Positions 34,408 through 44,826 of a stretch of DNA of 64,000 nucleotides are shown here, piece after piece. The notes below the pieces were generated by a model. It had not been told where the DNA came from. It did no database searches and worked only from the letters and a program-made list of their open reading frames with translations. Where the stretch lies: contig VBCA01000003.1 of the NCBI GenBank assembly GCA_005881575.1, positions 62,001-126,000 on the forward strand, given 5' to 3'. The position numbers were made by a program, and so were the translations under genes. The stretch is from Betaproteobacteria bacterium. Lineage in GTDB: Bacteria > Pseudomonadota > Gammaproteobacteria > Burkholderiales > SG8-39. Each line of letters begins with the position of its first letter. Positions within the stretch are counted from its first letter, which is position 1.

Positions 34408-34878
34408 GTGGACGTTGAGCTTCAAGTCACCGTCGAGAACCTTCTCGCCCGCTACGTCCACGCCATCGACGACGATCGGCTGGAGGACTGGCCGGGGTTC
34501 TTTGTGGACAAGGGCCGCTACCGCATCACCACCGCGGAGAACTACGAACGCGGCTTGCCGCTGTCCATCATCTACGCCGACTCGCGCGCGATGCTCGCCG
34601 ATCGCGTCTCGGCTCTGCGCCATGCCAACATCTACGAGGCGCAGCGCTACCGGCACACGGTGTCCTCGACCCTGATCGAGCGGATCGACGGGAATACAGC
34701 GCGCGCGACCTCGAACTTTCAGGTCGTGCGCATCATGCACACCGGCGACTCGATGCTCTTTGCAGGCGGCCGCTACCTGGACAGGATCCGCCTCGACGGG
34801 AAGGACTCGCGGTTCGAGGAAAAAATCGTCGTGCTGGACAGCTGCAGTGTCGACACGCTTCTGGCTATTCCTCTTTAG
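34408..34878 (+). CDS. Aromatic ring-hydroxylating dioxygenase beta subunit
   Basis: Small subunit, 156 residues from GTG at 34408, four bases after the alpha stop. The SnoaL-like cone fold is seen in VENLLARYVHAIDDDRLEDWPGFF, DKGRYRITTAENYERGLPL and AQRYRHTVSSTLIERIDG. It pairs with the alpha subunit in an alpha3beta3-type complex and stabilises it. It is the last gene before the Hsp20/Lon pair, separated by 139 bases. Confidence 0.9.
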   Translation: MDVELQVTVENLLARYVHAIDDDRLEDWPGFFVDKGRYRITTAENYERGLPLSIIYADSRAMLADRVSALRHANIYEAQRYRHTVSSTLIERIDGNTARATSNFQVVRIMHTGDSMLFAGGRYLDRIRLDGKDSRFEEKIVVLDSCSVDTLLAIPL

Positions 34879-34933
34879 TTCCAGTGCTGTAGCGGAAGTC
34901 GGCGGTGCGGGGGACCCTCGCGCGGTCACGGGG

Positions 34934-34960
34934 TTGTTCTTCCCGTCGATGCCCCCATTT
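34934..34960 (+). promoter_or_regulatory. Candidate heat-shock (sigma-32-like) promoter
   Basis: CCCCATTT (34953-34960) fits a sigma-32 -10 box, with TTGTTC (34934-34939) 13 bases upstream as a weak -35. GACAAATTGTC directly after it is an 11-base dyad. It lies about 57 bases before the Hsp20 start and is upstream of Hsp20 and Lon, two typical heat-shock genes. The -35 match is poor, so the assignment is tentative. Confidence 0.35.
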
Positions 34961-35017
34961 GACAAATTGTCGAGCTGCGGGGAATGTCTCTCCGCAAGCG
35001 GTGTTCAAGGGACTTGC

Positions 35018-35419
35018 ATGACGTATCGCGATCCACGGTCATGGATGTGGGCTGAAGCGCTGGAGCTGCTTCGAGGGGCGGAGAAGCTGCAGCGCAGGTT
35101 CTATCAGATCGGTGCCGCCGGGGCACCGGGCTGGGAGCCGCCCGTCGACCTATACGAGACGGCGGATGGTCTGACGCTGTGCGTCGCTCTTCCCGGCGTC
35201 GCGGCGGACGAACTCGAGGTCTACCTCGAATCCGGAACGATCGTCGTTCGCGGCGAGCGTGCCTTTCCCATTGAGTATCCGCGCGCCATCATTTACCGGC
35301 TCGAAATTCCCTATGGCCGCTTCGAGCGCCGCATCGCTCTGCCCGCCGGCCAGTATCAGCTCGCCGACAGGCTTCTTGCGAACGGCTGCTTGACGCTCGG
35401 TCTGCACAGACGGGGGTAG
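35018..35419 (+). CDS. Small heat-shock protein, Hsp20 family
   Basis: Alpha-crystallin-type chaperone of 133 residues from the ATG at 35018. The domain runs from about 38 to the end (PPVDLYETADGLTLCVALPGVAADELEVYLESGTIVVRGER, then IYRLEIPYGRFERRIALPAG). It lacks the usual I-x-I tail; the end is LTLGLHRRG. It binds unfolding proteins and hands them to other factors. The gene is five bases before lon, so the two are probably co-expressed under heat or stress. The short N-terminal arm is tryptophan-rich (RSWMWAEALELL). Confidence 0.9.
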   Translation: MTYRDPRSWMWAEALELLRGAEKLQRRFYQIGAAGAPGWEPPVDLYETADGLTLCVALPGVAADELEVYLESGTIVVRGERAFPIEYPRAIIYRLEIPYGRFERRIALPAGQYQLADRLLANGCLTLGLHRRG

Positions 35420-35424
35420 ACGAC

Positions 35425-37842
<2,418 letters not shown>

Positions 37843-37843
37843 T

Positions 37844-38596
37844 TCAGGATCTGAAGCCGATCGAAGAGAGGCCCGGGGTCCTTTCCGTCCAGCGCCTGCT
37901 CGCGAGATCGATGACCTTTCCGTCGCCGGAAGCCGCAGGGTCCCGCTGACTGCCCACCCATTCGATAATAGGCATGAATTGCGCGCACTCCGCAGCCGCC
38001 GCGGAAGGGTCCATCTCGAAAATTCCGATTCCCGCCTCAGCGGCTTTGACGTACGCATCCGAATCGCTGATCCGCGTCAGGAACGGCAAACCGAGCGAAT
38101 TGAGAAACCGCTCGAGCGGCTGATACACCGGCATGGAGCTGCGGACTCGGTTCGCCACCACAGCCAGCTGGATGTTGCGCGCCCGGATCCTGCCGACGAG
38201 GAGGAGATCCCTGATGAAATTTGCGGTTGCGTGGATGTCGATCGCGGACGGCGCAACCGGGATGATGATGCGGTCGGCCCTGTTCAACATCTCCTGCAGG
38301 AGCAGGCCCGAGACGCCGGCCGGTGCATCGATTATGAGCTGCTGCGTGTCCGCAGGCACGTGCATCTCGACGCTGCGAATGCGGCCGCCCCTTTGAGGCG
38401 CGGCATTCGCCCCGTAAATTCTCGCCCCGGGGCAGGTGCGGGCGCGTAGCCAATGCAGGCTCGACCCCTGTGGGTCGTAGTCCATGACGGTAGTCGGGAT
38501 GTCCTGGGTCGCGAAGTAACTCGCGAGGTTGGTCGTGATGGTGGTCTTTCCGGACCCGCCCTTTGAATTGACTACCAGCGTGGCGTTCACTCGCAT
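37844..38596 (-). CDS. ParA-family ATPase
   Basis: ParA/MinD-type ATPase of 250 residues from the ATG at 38596, behind GGGAGAAGGTC. The longer track start is rejected because the Walker-type motif is N-terminal. It has a deviant Walker A KGGSGKTT (12-19) and the block VMDYDPQGSSLHWL with the magnesium-binding aspartate. No ParB gene is adjacent, so it is an orphan ParA that may position a protein, plasmid-like element or polar complex. It is divergent from the SleB-like gene, 136 bases away. Confidence 0.88.
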   Translation of the reverse strand: MRVNATLVVNSKGGSGKTTITTNLASYFATQDIPTTVMDYDPQGSSLHWLRARTCPGARIYGANAAPQRGGRIRSVEMHVPADTQQLIIDAPAGVSGLLLQEMLNRADRIIIPVAPSAIDIHATANFIRDLLLVGRIRARNIQLAVVANRVRSSMPVYQPLERFLNSLGLPFLTRISDSDAYVKAAEAGIGIFEMDPSAAAAECAQFMPIIEWVGSQRDPAASGDGKVIDLASRRWTERTPGLSSIGFRS

Positions 38597-38732
38597 GACC
38601 TTCTCCCTTCCGACATCGACGAACTGCACGCTTAAGCCTATGCGAAAGTCATGCTTTGACGACCATTCGCCCGTTAGCCGGGCGAAGGGCGACCTTTCTG
38701 AGGCGACCCGGTCCCTGGTCGGAACCGACGAC

Positions 38733-39314
38733 ATGTTCTCGAGACTTTTTTACGCGGATCTTCGCTCCCGCCTCGGCTGGGCGGTGTCGCGCAGGTGGTA
38801 CCTACTGCGTGCGTCCTGGCACGCCTGGGACAAGGAGCCCTGGATATTTGCCCTGGTTCTCGGTCTGATCGCTACGGCCTTCTTTTTTGCGCTCCGAGCC
38901 GCCTACGAGCGTCAAGACCACCGGCGAAGTCTGGTCTGCCTTGCGCGGAACGTGTATTTCGAAGCGCGGGGTGAGCCCGTGGCCGGTCAACACGCGGTGG
39001 CCGAAGTCACGATGAATCGCAGGGCCTCGGGCCGCTATTCCGATACGGTCTGCGGCGTGGTCTACCAGAAAAACTGGGACCCGATCCGAAAACGCTACGT
39101 CGGCGCCTTTTCGTGGACGGAGTTCGATACGCTCCCGACCCCGGCGGGCGAAGACTGGCTGCGCGCCTGGGAAGTGGCCGAAGCGGTCTACTACGAGCGG
39201 GAGGCGCCGGTGCTGGAGGGCGCGATGTTCTTCCACGCGACTTACATCAAACCCGACTGGGCAAAGGGCAAGCGGCCTCTCGCCAGGATCGGCGGCCACG
39301 TCTTCTACAAGTAG
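38733..39314 (+). CDS. Cell-wall hydrolase, SleB family
   Basis: SleB/Hydrolase_2-type peptidoglycan hydrolase, 193 residues from the ATG at 38733; the longer track start is rejected. One membrane helix lies near residues 45-64 (WIFALVLGLIATAFFFAL). The catalytic domain holds LARNVYFEARGEPVAGQHAVAEVTMNR and VGAFSWTEFDTLP. Such enzymes cut the glycan strand and act in wall remodelling. It is divergent from the ParA-like gene and convergent with the DinB gene. Confidence 0.88.
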   Translation: MFSRLFYADLRSRLGWAVSRRWYLLRASWHAWDKEPWIFALVLGLIATAFFFALRAAYERQDHRRSLVCLARNVYFEARGEPVAGQHAVAEVTMNRRASGRYSDTVCGVVYQKNWDPIRKRYVGAFSWTEFDTLPTPAGEDWLRAWEVAEAVYYEREAPVLEGAMFFHATYIKPDWAKGKRPLARIGGHVFYK

Positions 39315-39324
39315 AAACGAGGTT

Positions 39325-39828
39325 CTAGCCCGCTTCCCCCATCCCCGGGAGCCACATCAGGTCGGTGACACCCGGGTCCACTCCCGATTGCATGAGGAGC
39401 GTCGTCACCTGGCCGCGGTGGTGCGTCTGGTGGTTGAAGAAGTGCTGCACCGCGAACCACAGGGGAAAACTCCTGTCGCGGTTGCCCACGATGCTGCGGA
39501 ACTTCAGAGGTGCGGCGAGGCGTTTTTCGTCCAAGCTTTCCACCCATTCGAGGATCTCGGCGTCGGTCTTGGCGCGCTCGCGGCGCAGTTCGGAGAAATC
39601 CTCGTACAGCTCGTCGGCGAGCGTCCCGACGCGGAACTCGCGCGCAAGGAATCTTCCGAGCCAAAGCCTGTCGCCGAGCAGCAGGTGATTGAGCGTGCCG
39701 TGTATCGAGCGGAAGAATGCGCCGCGGTCCGCCCTGCGCTCGGCGTCGGAGAGGTTTTCGCAGTGTCCGTAGATGCGTTCGTTCATCCAACGGTTGTAGC
39801 GGGCCATGGCGCGGAAGCCGGGTAGCAT
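39325..39828 (-). CDS. DinB-family protein
   Basis: Four-helix bundle DinB-type protein, 167 residues. The ATG at 39828 is chosen because AAGAAGGAGCAATC precedes it and the family N-terminus ARYNRWMNERIYG follows. An ATG at 39855 that overlaps the Bug stop is an alternative. The metal-binding histidines are seen in IHGTLNHLLLGD and in FFNHQTHHRGQ. Family members are thiol-S-transferases or damage-inducible proteins of unsettled role. It follows the Bug gene by about 23 bases and is probably in its operon. Confidence 0.85.
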   Translation of the reverse strand: MLPGFRAMARYNRWMNERIYGHCENLSDAERRADRGAFFRSIHGTLNHLLLGDRLWLGRFLAREFRVGTLADELYEDFSELRRERAKTDAEILEWVESLDEKRLAAPLKFRSIVGNRDRSFPLWFAVQHFFNHQTHHRGQVTTLLMQSGVDPGVTDLMWLPGMGEAG

Positions 39829-39851
39829 GATTGCTCCTTCTTGGGCAGCGC

Positions 39852-40832
39852 TCATTCGGGTTTCACCCCGGCGGCGCGGATCACGCCGCGCCAGCGCTCC
39901 GCGTCTTCCTTCATGATCGCCGCCATCCCGGCGGGAGTGCTGCCGATCGCCTCGGCCGACAGCGCTTGGAGGCGGTTGGCGACGTCCGGCTGCTTCAGTA
40001 TTTCCGCGATCGCGGCGGAAAGCTTCTCGGCGATCGCAGCGGGCGTCTTCGGCGGTGCTGAAATGCTGAACCACGCGATCGAGACGAATCCCGGATAGAA
40101 CTCCGCCATCGCCGGCACCTCGGGAAGCGAAGGCGCCCGCCGCCTGCTGCCGACGGCGAGCGCCTTCAGCTTGCCCGCGCGAACGTGCTGCACCGTCACC
40201 CCGAGGTTGTCGAACATCATTTCCACTTCGCCTGCGAGCAGCGCGGCGAGCCCGGGAGCCGTCCCTTTGTAGGGTACATGCGTGATTCTCAGCCTTCCGG
40301 CCGCGGTCTTGAACATTTCCGTAGTCAGGAAGGAAACCGTGGTCGTACCTTGGGAAGCATAGTTGAGCTTATCCGGATTGGCGCGCACGAACGCGACGAA
40401 CTCCTGGAACGTGTTCGCCGGGACCTTTGCCGCGTTGACGAGCAGCACGCTCGGGATTGCCGCTATCACCGTCACGGGCACGAACTGCGTCGGGTCGTAG
40501 GGGAGCTTTAGGTACAGGCTGGGATTGATCACCAGCGGGGCAGGGGGCGTCGCGAGCAGCGTGTAGCCGTCCGGCTCGGCGCGCGCCACGGCATCCGCGC
40601 CGATGCTTCCGGAAGCTCCGACCCGATTCTCCACGACGACGGGCTGCCCCCAGTGCGCAGCGAGTTTCTCACCGACGATGCGCGGCAGCGCGTCGGCAGC
40701 CCCGCCGGCCGGAAAAGGGACGATGACCCGGATCGCCCGGTTCGGGTAGTTCGCGGCAGGTGACTGCGCCCAGGCGCCGGGCGCGGCGAGCAGCGCCGCG
40801 AGACATGCGATTCGAATTGTGTTTACCCTCAT
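39852..40832 (-). CDS. Bug-family tripartite tricarboxylate transporter substrate-binding protein
   Basis: Third TctC/Bug-type binding protein in the window, 326 residues from the ATG at 40832, with signal peptide ending APGAWAQ. Motifs are VRIVIVPFPAGG-like IRVIVPFPAGGAADALPRI, VVVENRVGASGSIGADAVARA and HVPYKGTAPGLAALLAGEVEMMFDN. It is more similar to the one at 32122 than to the one at 6090, as shown by shared blocks such as PDGYTLL and EVEMMFDNLGV. No permease is adjacent. Its upstream region holds the decamer repeats. Confidence 0.92.
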   Translation of the reverse strand: MRVNTIRIACLAALLAAPGAWAQSPAANYPNRAIRVIVPFPAGGAADALPRIVGEKLAAHWGQPVVVENRVGASGSIGADAVARAEPDGYTLLATPPAPLVINPSLYLKLPYDPTQFVPVTVIAAIPSVLLVNAAKVPANTFQEFVAFVRANPDKLNYASQGTTTVSFLTTEMFKTAAGRLRITHVPYKGTAPGLAALLAGEVEMMFDNLGVTVQHVRAGKLKALAVGSRRRAPSLPEVPAMAEFYPGFVSIAWFSISAPPKTPAAIAEKLSAAIAEILKQPDVANRLQALSAEAIGSTPAGMAAIMKEDAERWRGVIRAAGVKPE

Positions 40833-40870
40833 CCGCCGGATCGCCCCGATCGCCATGATAGACGACGGCA

Positions 40871-40974
40871 CCGTTTCAGACCGTTTCAATCCGCTTCAAG
40901 TCCTCCGGTCTATCGGGGATTCCCTCTGTAGATAGCTCCTGAATCTACTTCAAACTGTTTCAGGATGCTTCAAA
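40871..40974. repeat. Two triplets of 10-bp repeats (YTTCARN type), candidate integrase or regulator sites
   Basis: Three contiguous decamers, CCGTTTCAGA, CCGTTTCAAT and CCGCTTCAAG (40871-40900), are followed 44 bases later by CTACTTCAAA, CTGTTTCAGG and ATGCTTCAAA (40945-40974). The 10-base phase matches one DNA turn. Directly after comes a related GC-poor stretch with GCGTCAAATGCGGGTATTAG. The GC content here is visibly lower than the surroundings. Such phased repeats occur at integrase arm sites of integrative elements, but no integrase is present. An operator array is the other option. The rest of the 285-base gap (40833-41117) holds nothing else I can support. Confidence 0.5.
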
Positions 40975-41117
40975 TCAATTGCGCGTCAAATGCGGGTATT
41001 AGTGTGGGTATCGGGGAGGGTGAGGACAGAGCTTTGAAGCCTGCTCACAGTCTCTTGTCCGCTGTTTTCGTCGGAAGCAGACTTACCAAATCAGATTGGT
41101 TCGTAGAGTCGCTTAGG

Positions 41118-41336
41118 TCATTTCTTTAGAATGGAAAAAAGGATTACGGCAGCCGCTACCATGAGCAGCAGGACAACGAGCGGCCAAAACATCCCAAAAA
41201 TCACCGCAAGCACAGCCGCTGGCATCCACCCCAAGGCGAACCCCAAAAAGCCGTATGTCAGTGTGCAGAACCCCCATACGCCGACGAACGTCGCGGCCGC
41301 GGTGATCCAGGTGCCAGCGTCGTACCAATCGCGCAT
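41118..41336 (-). CDS. Small two-helix membrane protein, 72 aa
   Basis: A 72-residue membrane protein from the ATG at 41336 (MRDWYDAGTWITAAATFV). Two hydrophobic helices are visible, GVWGFCTLTYGFLGFALGW and FWPLVVLLLMVAAAVILFSI. The longer track start adds a non-hydrophobic part with no clear ribosome site. It sits in the low-GC scar next to the decamer repeats and looks like a cargo gene of a mobile element. No family was recognised. Confidence 0.55.
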   Translation of the reverse strand: MRDWYDAGTWITAAATFVGVWGFCTLTYGFLGFALGWMPAAVLAVIFGMFWPLVVLLLMVAAAVILFSILKK

Positions 41337-41467
41337 GTCTGCAACCCTGGTGATAGCGCACCCCGTGTTAAAATTTCCTCGCCGCGATGGTTCCCTAACA
41401 ACCTGAACGGCTCGGGGAGCAAGCGCTTTACGTCCCATCAGTCTCCCCGATTCAGAGGAGGAGGTCC

Positions 41468-42556
41468 ATGAGCATCGCTTCGAAGAATAACAACGCCGAA
41501 AATCCGGACGATCCGAACTGTGCCTGCTGCGCGCCGCGGCGCGGTTTTCTCGGGACGCTCGTCGCGCTCGGCGCCGCTACCCTGCTGCCGGGAGGGCTGA
41601 TGGCGCAGGGTGCGAAGAAGGCCGCACGCAAACCGCACCGCATCGACGTCCATCACCACCTCATGTACCCCGGCTATCTCGACGAAGTCGGCGGTCGTCG
41701 CGCAGGCTCGAGCTTCAAGTGGTCGCCCGAGATGTCGCTCGAGGACATGGACAAGAGCGGAATCGCCGTGTCGGTGCTCTCGCTCATCCAGCCGAGCGCC
41801 GCGACCAACGAGGTCGAGAAAGGCCGCAAGATCGCGCGCCTCTCGAACGAATTCGGCGCGCAGCTTGCGCGCGACCACAAGGGCCGCTTCGCGAGCTTCG
41901 CGACGCTGCCGCTTCTCGATACCGAGGGAGCGCTGAAGGAAATCGGCTACGCCCTGGATACGCTCAAGGCGGAGGGCATCGGTCTCATGACGAGCTACCA
42001 GGACAAGTACCTGGGGGACGCCTCCTTCGCGCCCATCTGGGAGGAGCTCAACCGGAGGAAGGCGGTGATCTACACCCATCCGCTTTCACCCGATTGCTGC
42101 AGGAACATCAAGAGCGAGGTGCCGCCGGCGGTCGTCGAGTACGCGACCGACACCACGCGCACCATCGCGAGCCTCGTCTTCAGCGGCACCGCGGCCCGCT
42201 ACCCCGATATCCGCTGGATCTTCTCGCACAGCGGCGGCACGATGCCCTTCCTCCTCAGCCGCTTCACGCGCCACGAGATCGACATGAAGGAAAAAGCGAA
42301 GGAGCGCGTGCCGAAGGGCGTGATGTACGAGCTGAAGAAGTTCCACTACGACACCGCCCAGGGGAACCATTCAGGAGCGCTCGCGGCCTTGATGAAGATC
42401 GTTACACCCGGGCAGGTGCTCTTCGGTACCGACTTTCCGTTCCGCGACGGGGCCGAGGAGATCGAAGGGCTCGCAGCGTTCCGCTTCGAACCGAAGGACC
42501 TACGCGCGATCGAGCGCGAAAACGCGCTCAGGTTGTTGCCGCGGCTCGTCGCCTAG
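41468..42556 (+). CDS. Tat-exported amidohydrolase (ACMSD-like)
   Basis: Amidohydrolase-2 family metalloenzyme, 362 residues, behind GAGGAGGAGG. An RR motif at 24-25 (PRRGFLGTLVALGAATLL) is a Tat signal, and the mature protein starts near AQGAKK. The metal site begins with H62-H64 in IDVHHHLMYPG. Later ligand blocks are WIFSHSGGTMPFL and LFGTDFPF. The family includes aminocarboxymuconate-semialdehyde decarboxylase and related decarboxylases. Export to the periplasm is unusual for that reaction. It converges with the Ser/Thr kinase six bases on. Confidence 0.88.
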   Translation: MSIASKNNNAENPDDPNCACCAPRRGFLGTLVALGAATLLPGGLMAQGAKKAARKPHRIDVHHHLMYPGYLDEVGGRRAGSSFKWSPEMSLEDMDKSGIAVSVLSLIQPSAATNEVEKGRKIARLSNEFGAQLARDHKGRFASFATLPLLDTEGALKEIGYALDTLKAEGIGLMTSYQDKYLGDASFAPIWEELNRRKAVIYTHPLSPDCCRNIKSEVPPAVVEYATDTTRTIASLVFSGTAARYPDIRWIFSHSGGTMPFLLSRFTRHEIDMKEKAKERVPKGVMYELKKFHYDTAQGNHSGALAALMKIVTPGQVLFGTDFPFRDGAEEIEGLAAFRFEPKDLRAIERENALRLLPRLVA

Positions 42557-42562
42557 GCCGAA

Positions 42563-43912
42563 CTAGTCTCCATAGCCGGAATTCTTGAGAAACTCGGCGC
42601 GTTCGTCCGGGTCGGCGAGGTTTTCAGCGAGCCGCTGATAGAGGGCTTTCAGGTCACGCGCCTGCGCGGCGGCCTTCTTCGCCATCACCTTGGCGATAGG
42701 ACCCACATAAGGCGCAAGCCGCCCGGCCGCTCTGTCGACATCCACGGCCTCGATCGGCCTGTTCGAAAAACCGGGAGAGGACTGGTCCGGCGCCGCTTCG
42801 CGTCGTCCGATCGCGAAAACTTTCTCGAGCGCCTCTGCGGCGAACGCCTTTCCGTCCCGCTCCGACAGAACGCTCTCGGAGAGAAGGCGCACGAGGGTGG
42901 GGCCGTCGGTCGTGGTCTTCGCCGATCTCTTGACGAGCACTCTCGCCATCGGGCCCACATAGGGGGCGAGCAGCTCCTCGAGAGCTCGCAACCGCGCAGG
43001 CTCCCATCCGGGGGGCGGGGAAGTCGTATCCCGCCGGTCCTGGTGAATGATCGTGGGGAGGATCGTTGCCTCGCTCGGGACTGCCGCGCGGCTCTCGAAG
43101 GCCTTGGCGAGGGCCACCGCGAATTCGCGGGCGCTGGCGTAGCGGTCTTCCGGCTTCTTCGCGAGCGCCTTGCCGAGGATTGCATCGAAAACCTCGGGAA
43201 CGCCCTGGGGATTGATCTCCGAAGGGTTGCGGTGGGGTTCGTGGCATATCTTGTACCCGACGATCTCGGTCGGGCCTTCGAACGGCTTCACGCCGGTGAG
43301 CAGCTCGTAGAGGACGACGCCGCAGGAAAAGATGTCGCTGCGCCGGTCCACCTGCTGTCCCGCGTACTGCTCCGGTGACATGTACGCAGGGGTGCCCATG
43401 ACGGACCCAACCTGGGTCAGGCTGGAGCGGTCGATCCGGGCAATCCCGAAGTCGGCAAGCTTGAGACGGCCGTCCGGAGTCATAATGATGTTCTGGGGCT
43501 TGATATCGCGGTGGATTACGCCGTGCTCATGGGCGTAGTCGAGTGCGTCCAGCAATCGGCTCATGATGGCCATCGTGTCCTGCAGGCCGAAGCGCTCCTG
43601 CCGGGCGAGAAAATCCCGCAGTCCGCGGCCCTGCACGTACTCCATCGCGATATAGGCGAGCTGTCTGTTCTCGCCGTATTCGTAGATGCCGACGATCGCG
43701 GGATGGTTGAGGCGGCCCGAGGCGAGAGCCTCGTTCTTGAACCTCGCAATGATTTGCCCGGCGAGGTTCTCGTCGACCAGCTCCTTGCGCACGGTCTTCA
43801 GCGCGACATGGCGCTCGAGAACGGGGTCGTATCCCTTGTAGACGATCCCCATCGCCCCCTTGCCGATGACTTCGACGATTTTGTACTTGCCGAGTTGCTT
43901 GAGAACTGCCAC
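42563..43912 (-). CDS. Serine/threonine protein kinase with duplicated C-terminal motif
   Basis: Hanks-type kinase of 449 residues. The glycine loop is GKGAMG at 18-23, the lysine is K39, the catalytic loop HRDIKPQN is at 134-141 and DFG is at 154-156; MSPEQ replaces APE. The kinase is complete and likely active. There is no membrane helix, so it is cytoplasmic. The C-terminal 140 residues hold two similar segments, LLAPYVGPMARVLVKRSA (about 314-331) and LAPYVGPIAKVMAKKAA (about 399-415). They are probably a repeated interaction domain. The gene is in a row with a heme-c HAMP protein and FecR gene, and near a cyclase with an FHA domain. Confidence 0.93.
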   Translation of the reverse strand: MAVLKQLGKYKIVEVIGKGAMGIVYKGYDPVLERHVALKTVRKELVDENLAGQIIARFKNEALASGRLNHPAIVGIYEYGENRQLAYIAMEYVQGRGLRDFLARQERFGLQDTMAIMSRLLDALDYAHEHGVIHRDIKPQNIIMTPDGRLKLADFGIARIDRSSLTQVGSVMGTPAYMSPEQYAGQQVDRRSDIFSCGVVLYELLTGVKPFEGPTEIVGYKICHEPHRNPSEINPQGVPEVFDAILGKALAKKPEDRYASAREFAVALAKAFESRAAVPSEATILPTIIHQDRRDTTSPPPGWEPARLRALEELLAPYVGPMARVLVKRSAKTTTDGPTLVRLLSESVLSERDGKAFAAEALEKVFAIGRREAAPDQSSPGFSNRPIEAVDVDRAAGRLAPYVGPIAKVMAKKAAAQARDLKALYQRLAENLADPDERAEFLKNSGYGD

Positions 43913-43942
43913 TAGTCTCCGGGGCCGCCGTTATAGCGGCCT

Positions 43943-44815
43943 TCACTCCCCGAGCATCTTCATCGCCTGCACCAGGCTCGTTCTCATGCGGTTGAACGAC
44001 CCGGCGAGAATCGCGATCTCGTCCTTGCCCTTGCTCGTGAATTCCGGGGCGTCCAGATTGCCGAGGCTTACCTCGTCGGCGATCCGCGACAGCCGGGTGA
44101 CGGGCCGGATCACGATGGCGTGCAGCATGAGATTGAGGGCAACGAAGATGAAGGCGAAGACTCCAGTGAGCGAGATCATGAAAACTTTGAAGGTGTCGTC
44201 GGCGCGCTTGATGGGCAAAGTCATCGGGACGGACACGATCTGTGCGCCGACCACCTCGTTCAGCTTCCAGCCGAAGCCGTTCGCCGGACCGTAGAGCTCG
44301 ATCATGGTCTTCGGAGCGGTGTCCACGGTGCTGTGGCAGTACAGGCAGGCGGCGTCCTTGATCTGCAGCGGCCGGGCCATGTACAGAGCCCGGCCGGTCG
44401 GCGTATCGCGCTCGCCGATGATCTCGGGGCGATCGGGCGCCTGGCGGAACTGGTTTACGACGTCGGCTTCCCAGTCGGTGGCCCGGTTGCGGGGATTGGT
44501 CGGATTGAGCGTCGCTTCCTTGTAGTCGTAGTCGGCGAATTTCTTGCGCAGGTCGCTGAACTGCTCTTGGGCGGCGAAGGCGGGGACCGACTGCGGCAGG
44601 AACTGGTACTTCATCTGCGTCTCGAGCAGCGGGCGCACCTGCTTGGAGGTGTAGCCGCGCGTCGCGAGCGCAGATTCCATCATGATTCGTGCGTGCTGGA
44701 GCACCTCGTCGCGCGCATTCTGCCGGAGGAGATCAAGCGATACATAGGCGGCGATCGCCAGACCGACCAGGAAAATTGCGAGAAACACGATGTTGAACTT
44801 GACGATCAGTCTCAT
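43943..44815 (-). CDS. Heme-c sensor protein (DUF3365) with HAMP domain
   Basis: Membrane protein of 290 residues from the ATG at 44815, behind TAGGAGGGAAGG. The longer track start is rejected. A first helix lies at about 9-28. The periplasmic DUF3365/Tll0287-like domain holds the heme-c motif CLYCH at 157-161. A second helix at about 211-234 is followed by a HAMP domain at about 236-288 that ends the protein, so there is no output domain. It could pass a redox or gas signal to the kinase gene just downstream (30 bases). The heme needs the Ccm system in this window. Confidence 0.88.
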   Translation of the reverse strand: MRLIVKFNIVFLAIFLVGLAIAAYVSLDLLRQNARDEVLQHARIMMESALATRGYTSKQVRPLLETQMKYQFLPQSVPAFAAQEQFSDLRKKFADYDYKEATLNPTNPRNRATDWEADVVNQFRQAPDRPEIIGERDTPTGRALYMARPLQIKDAACLYCHSTVDTAPKTMIELYGPANGFGWKLNEVVGAQIVSVPMTLPIKRADDTFKVFMISLTGVFAFIFVALNLMLHAIVIRPVTRLSRIADEVSLGNLDAPEFTSKGKDEIAILAGSFNRMRTSLVQAMKMLGE

Positions 44816-44826
44816 GACCTTCCCTC

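Noticed and set aside
41113-41361. 82-residue minus-strand ORF
   Set aside because: Other frame of the small membrane gene; no hydrophobic pattern, so the 72-residue frame is preferred.
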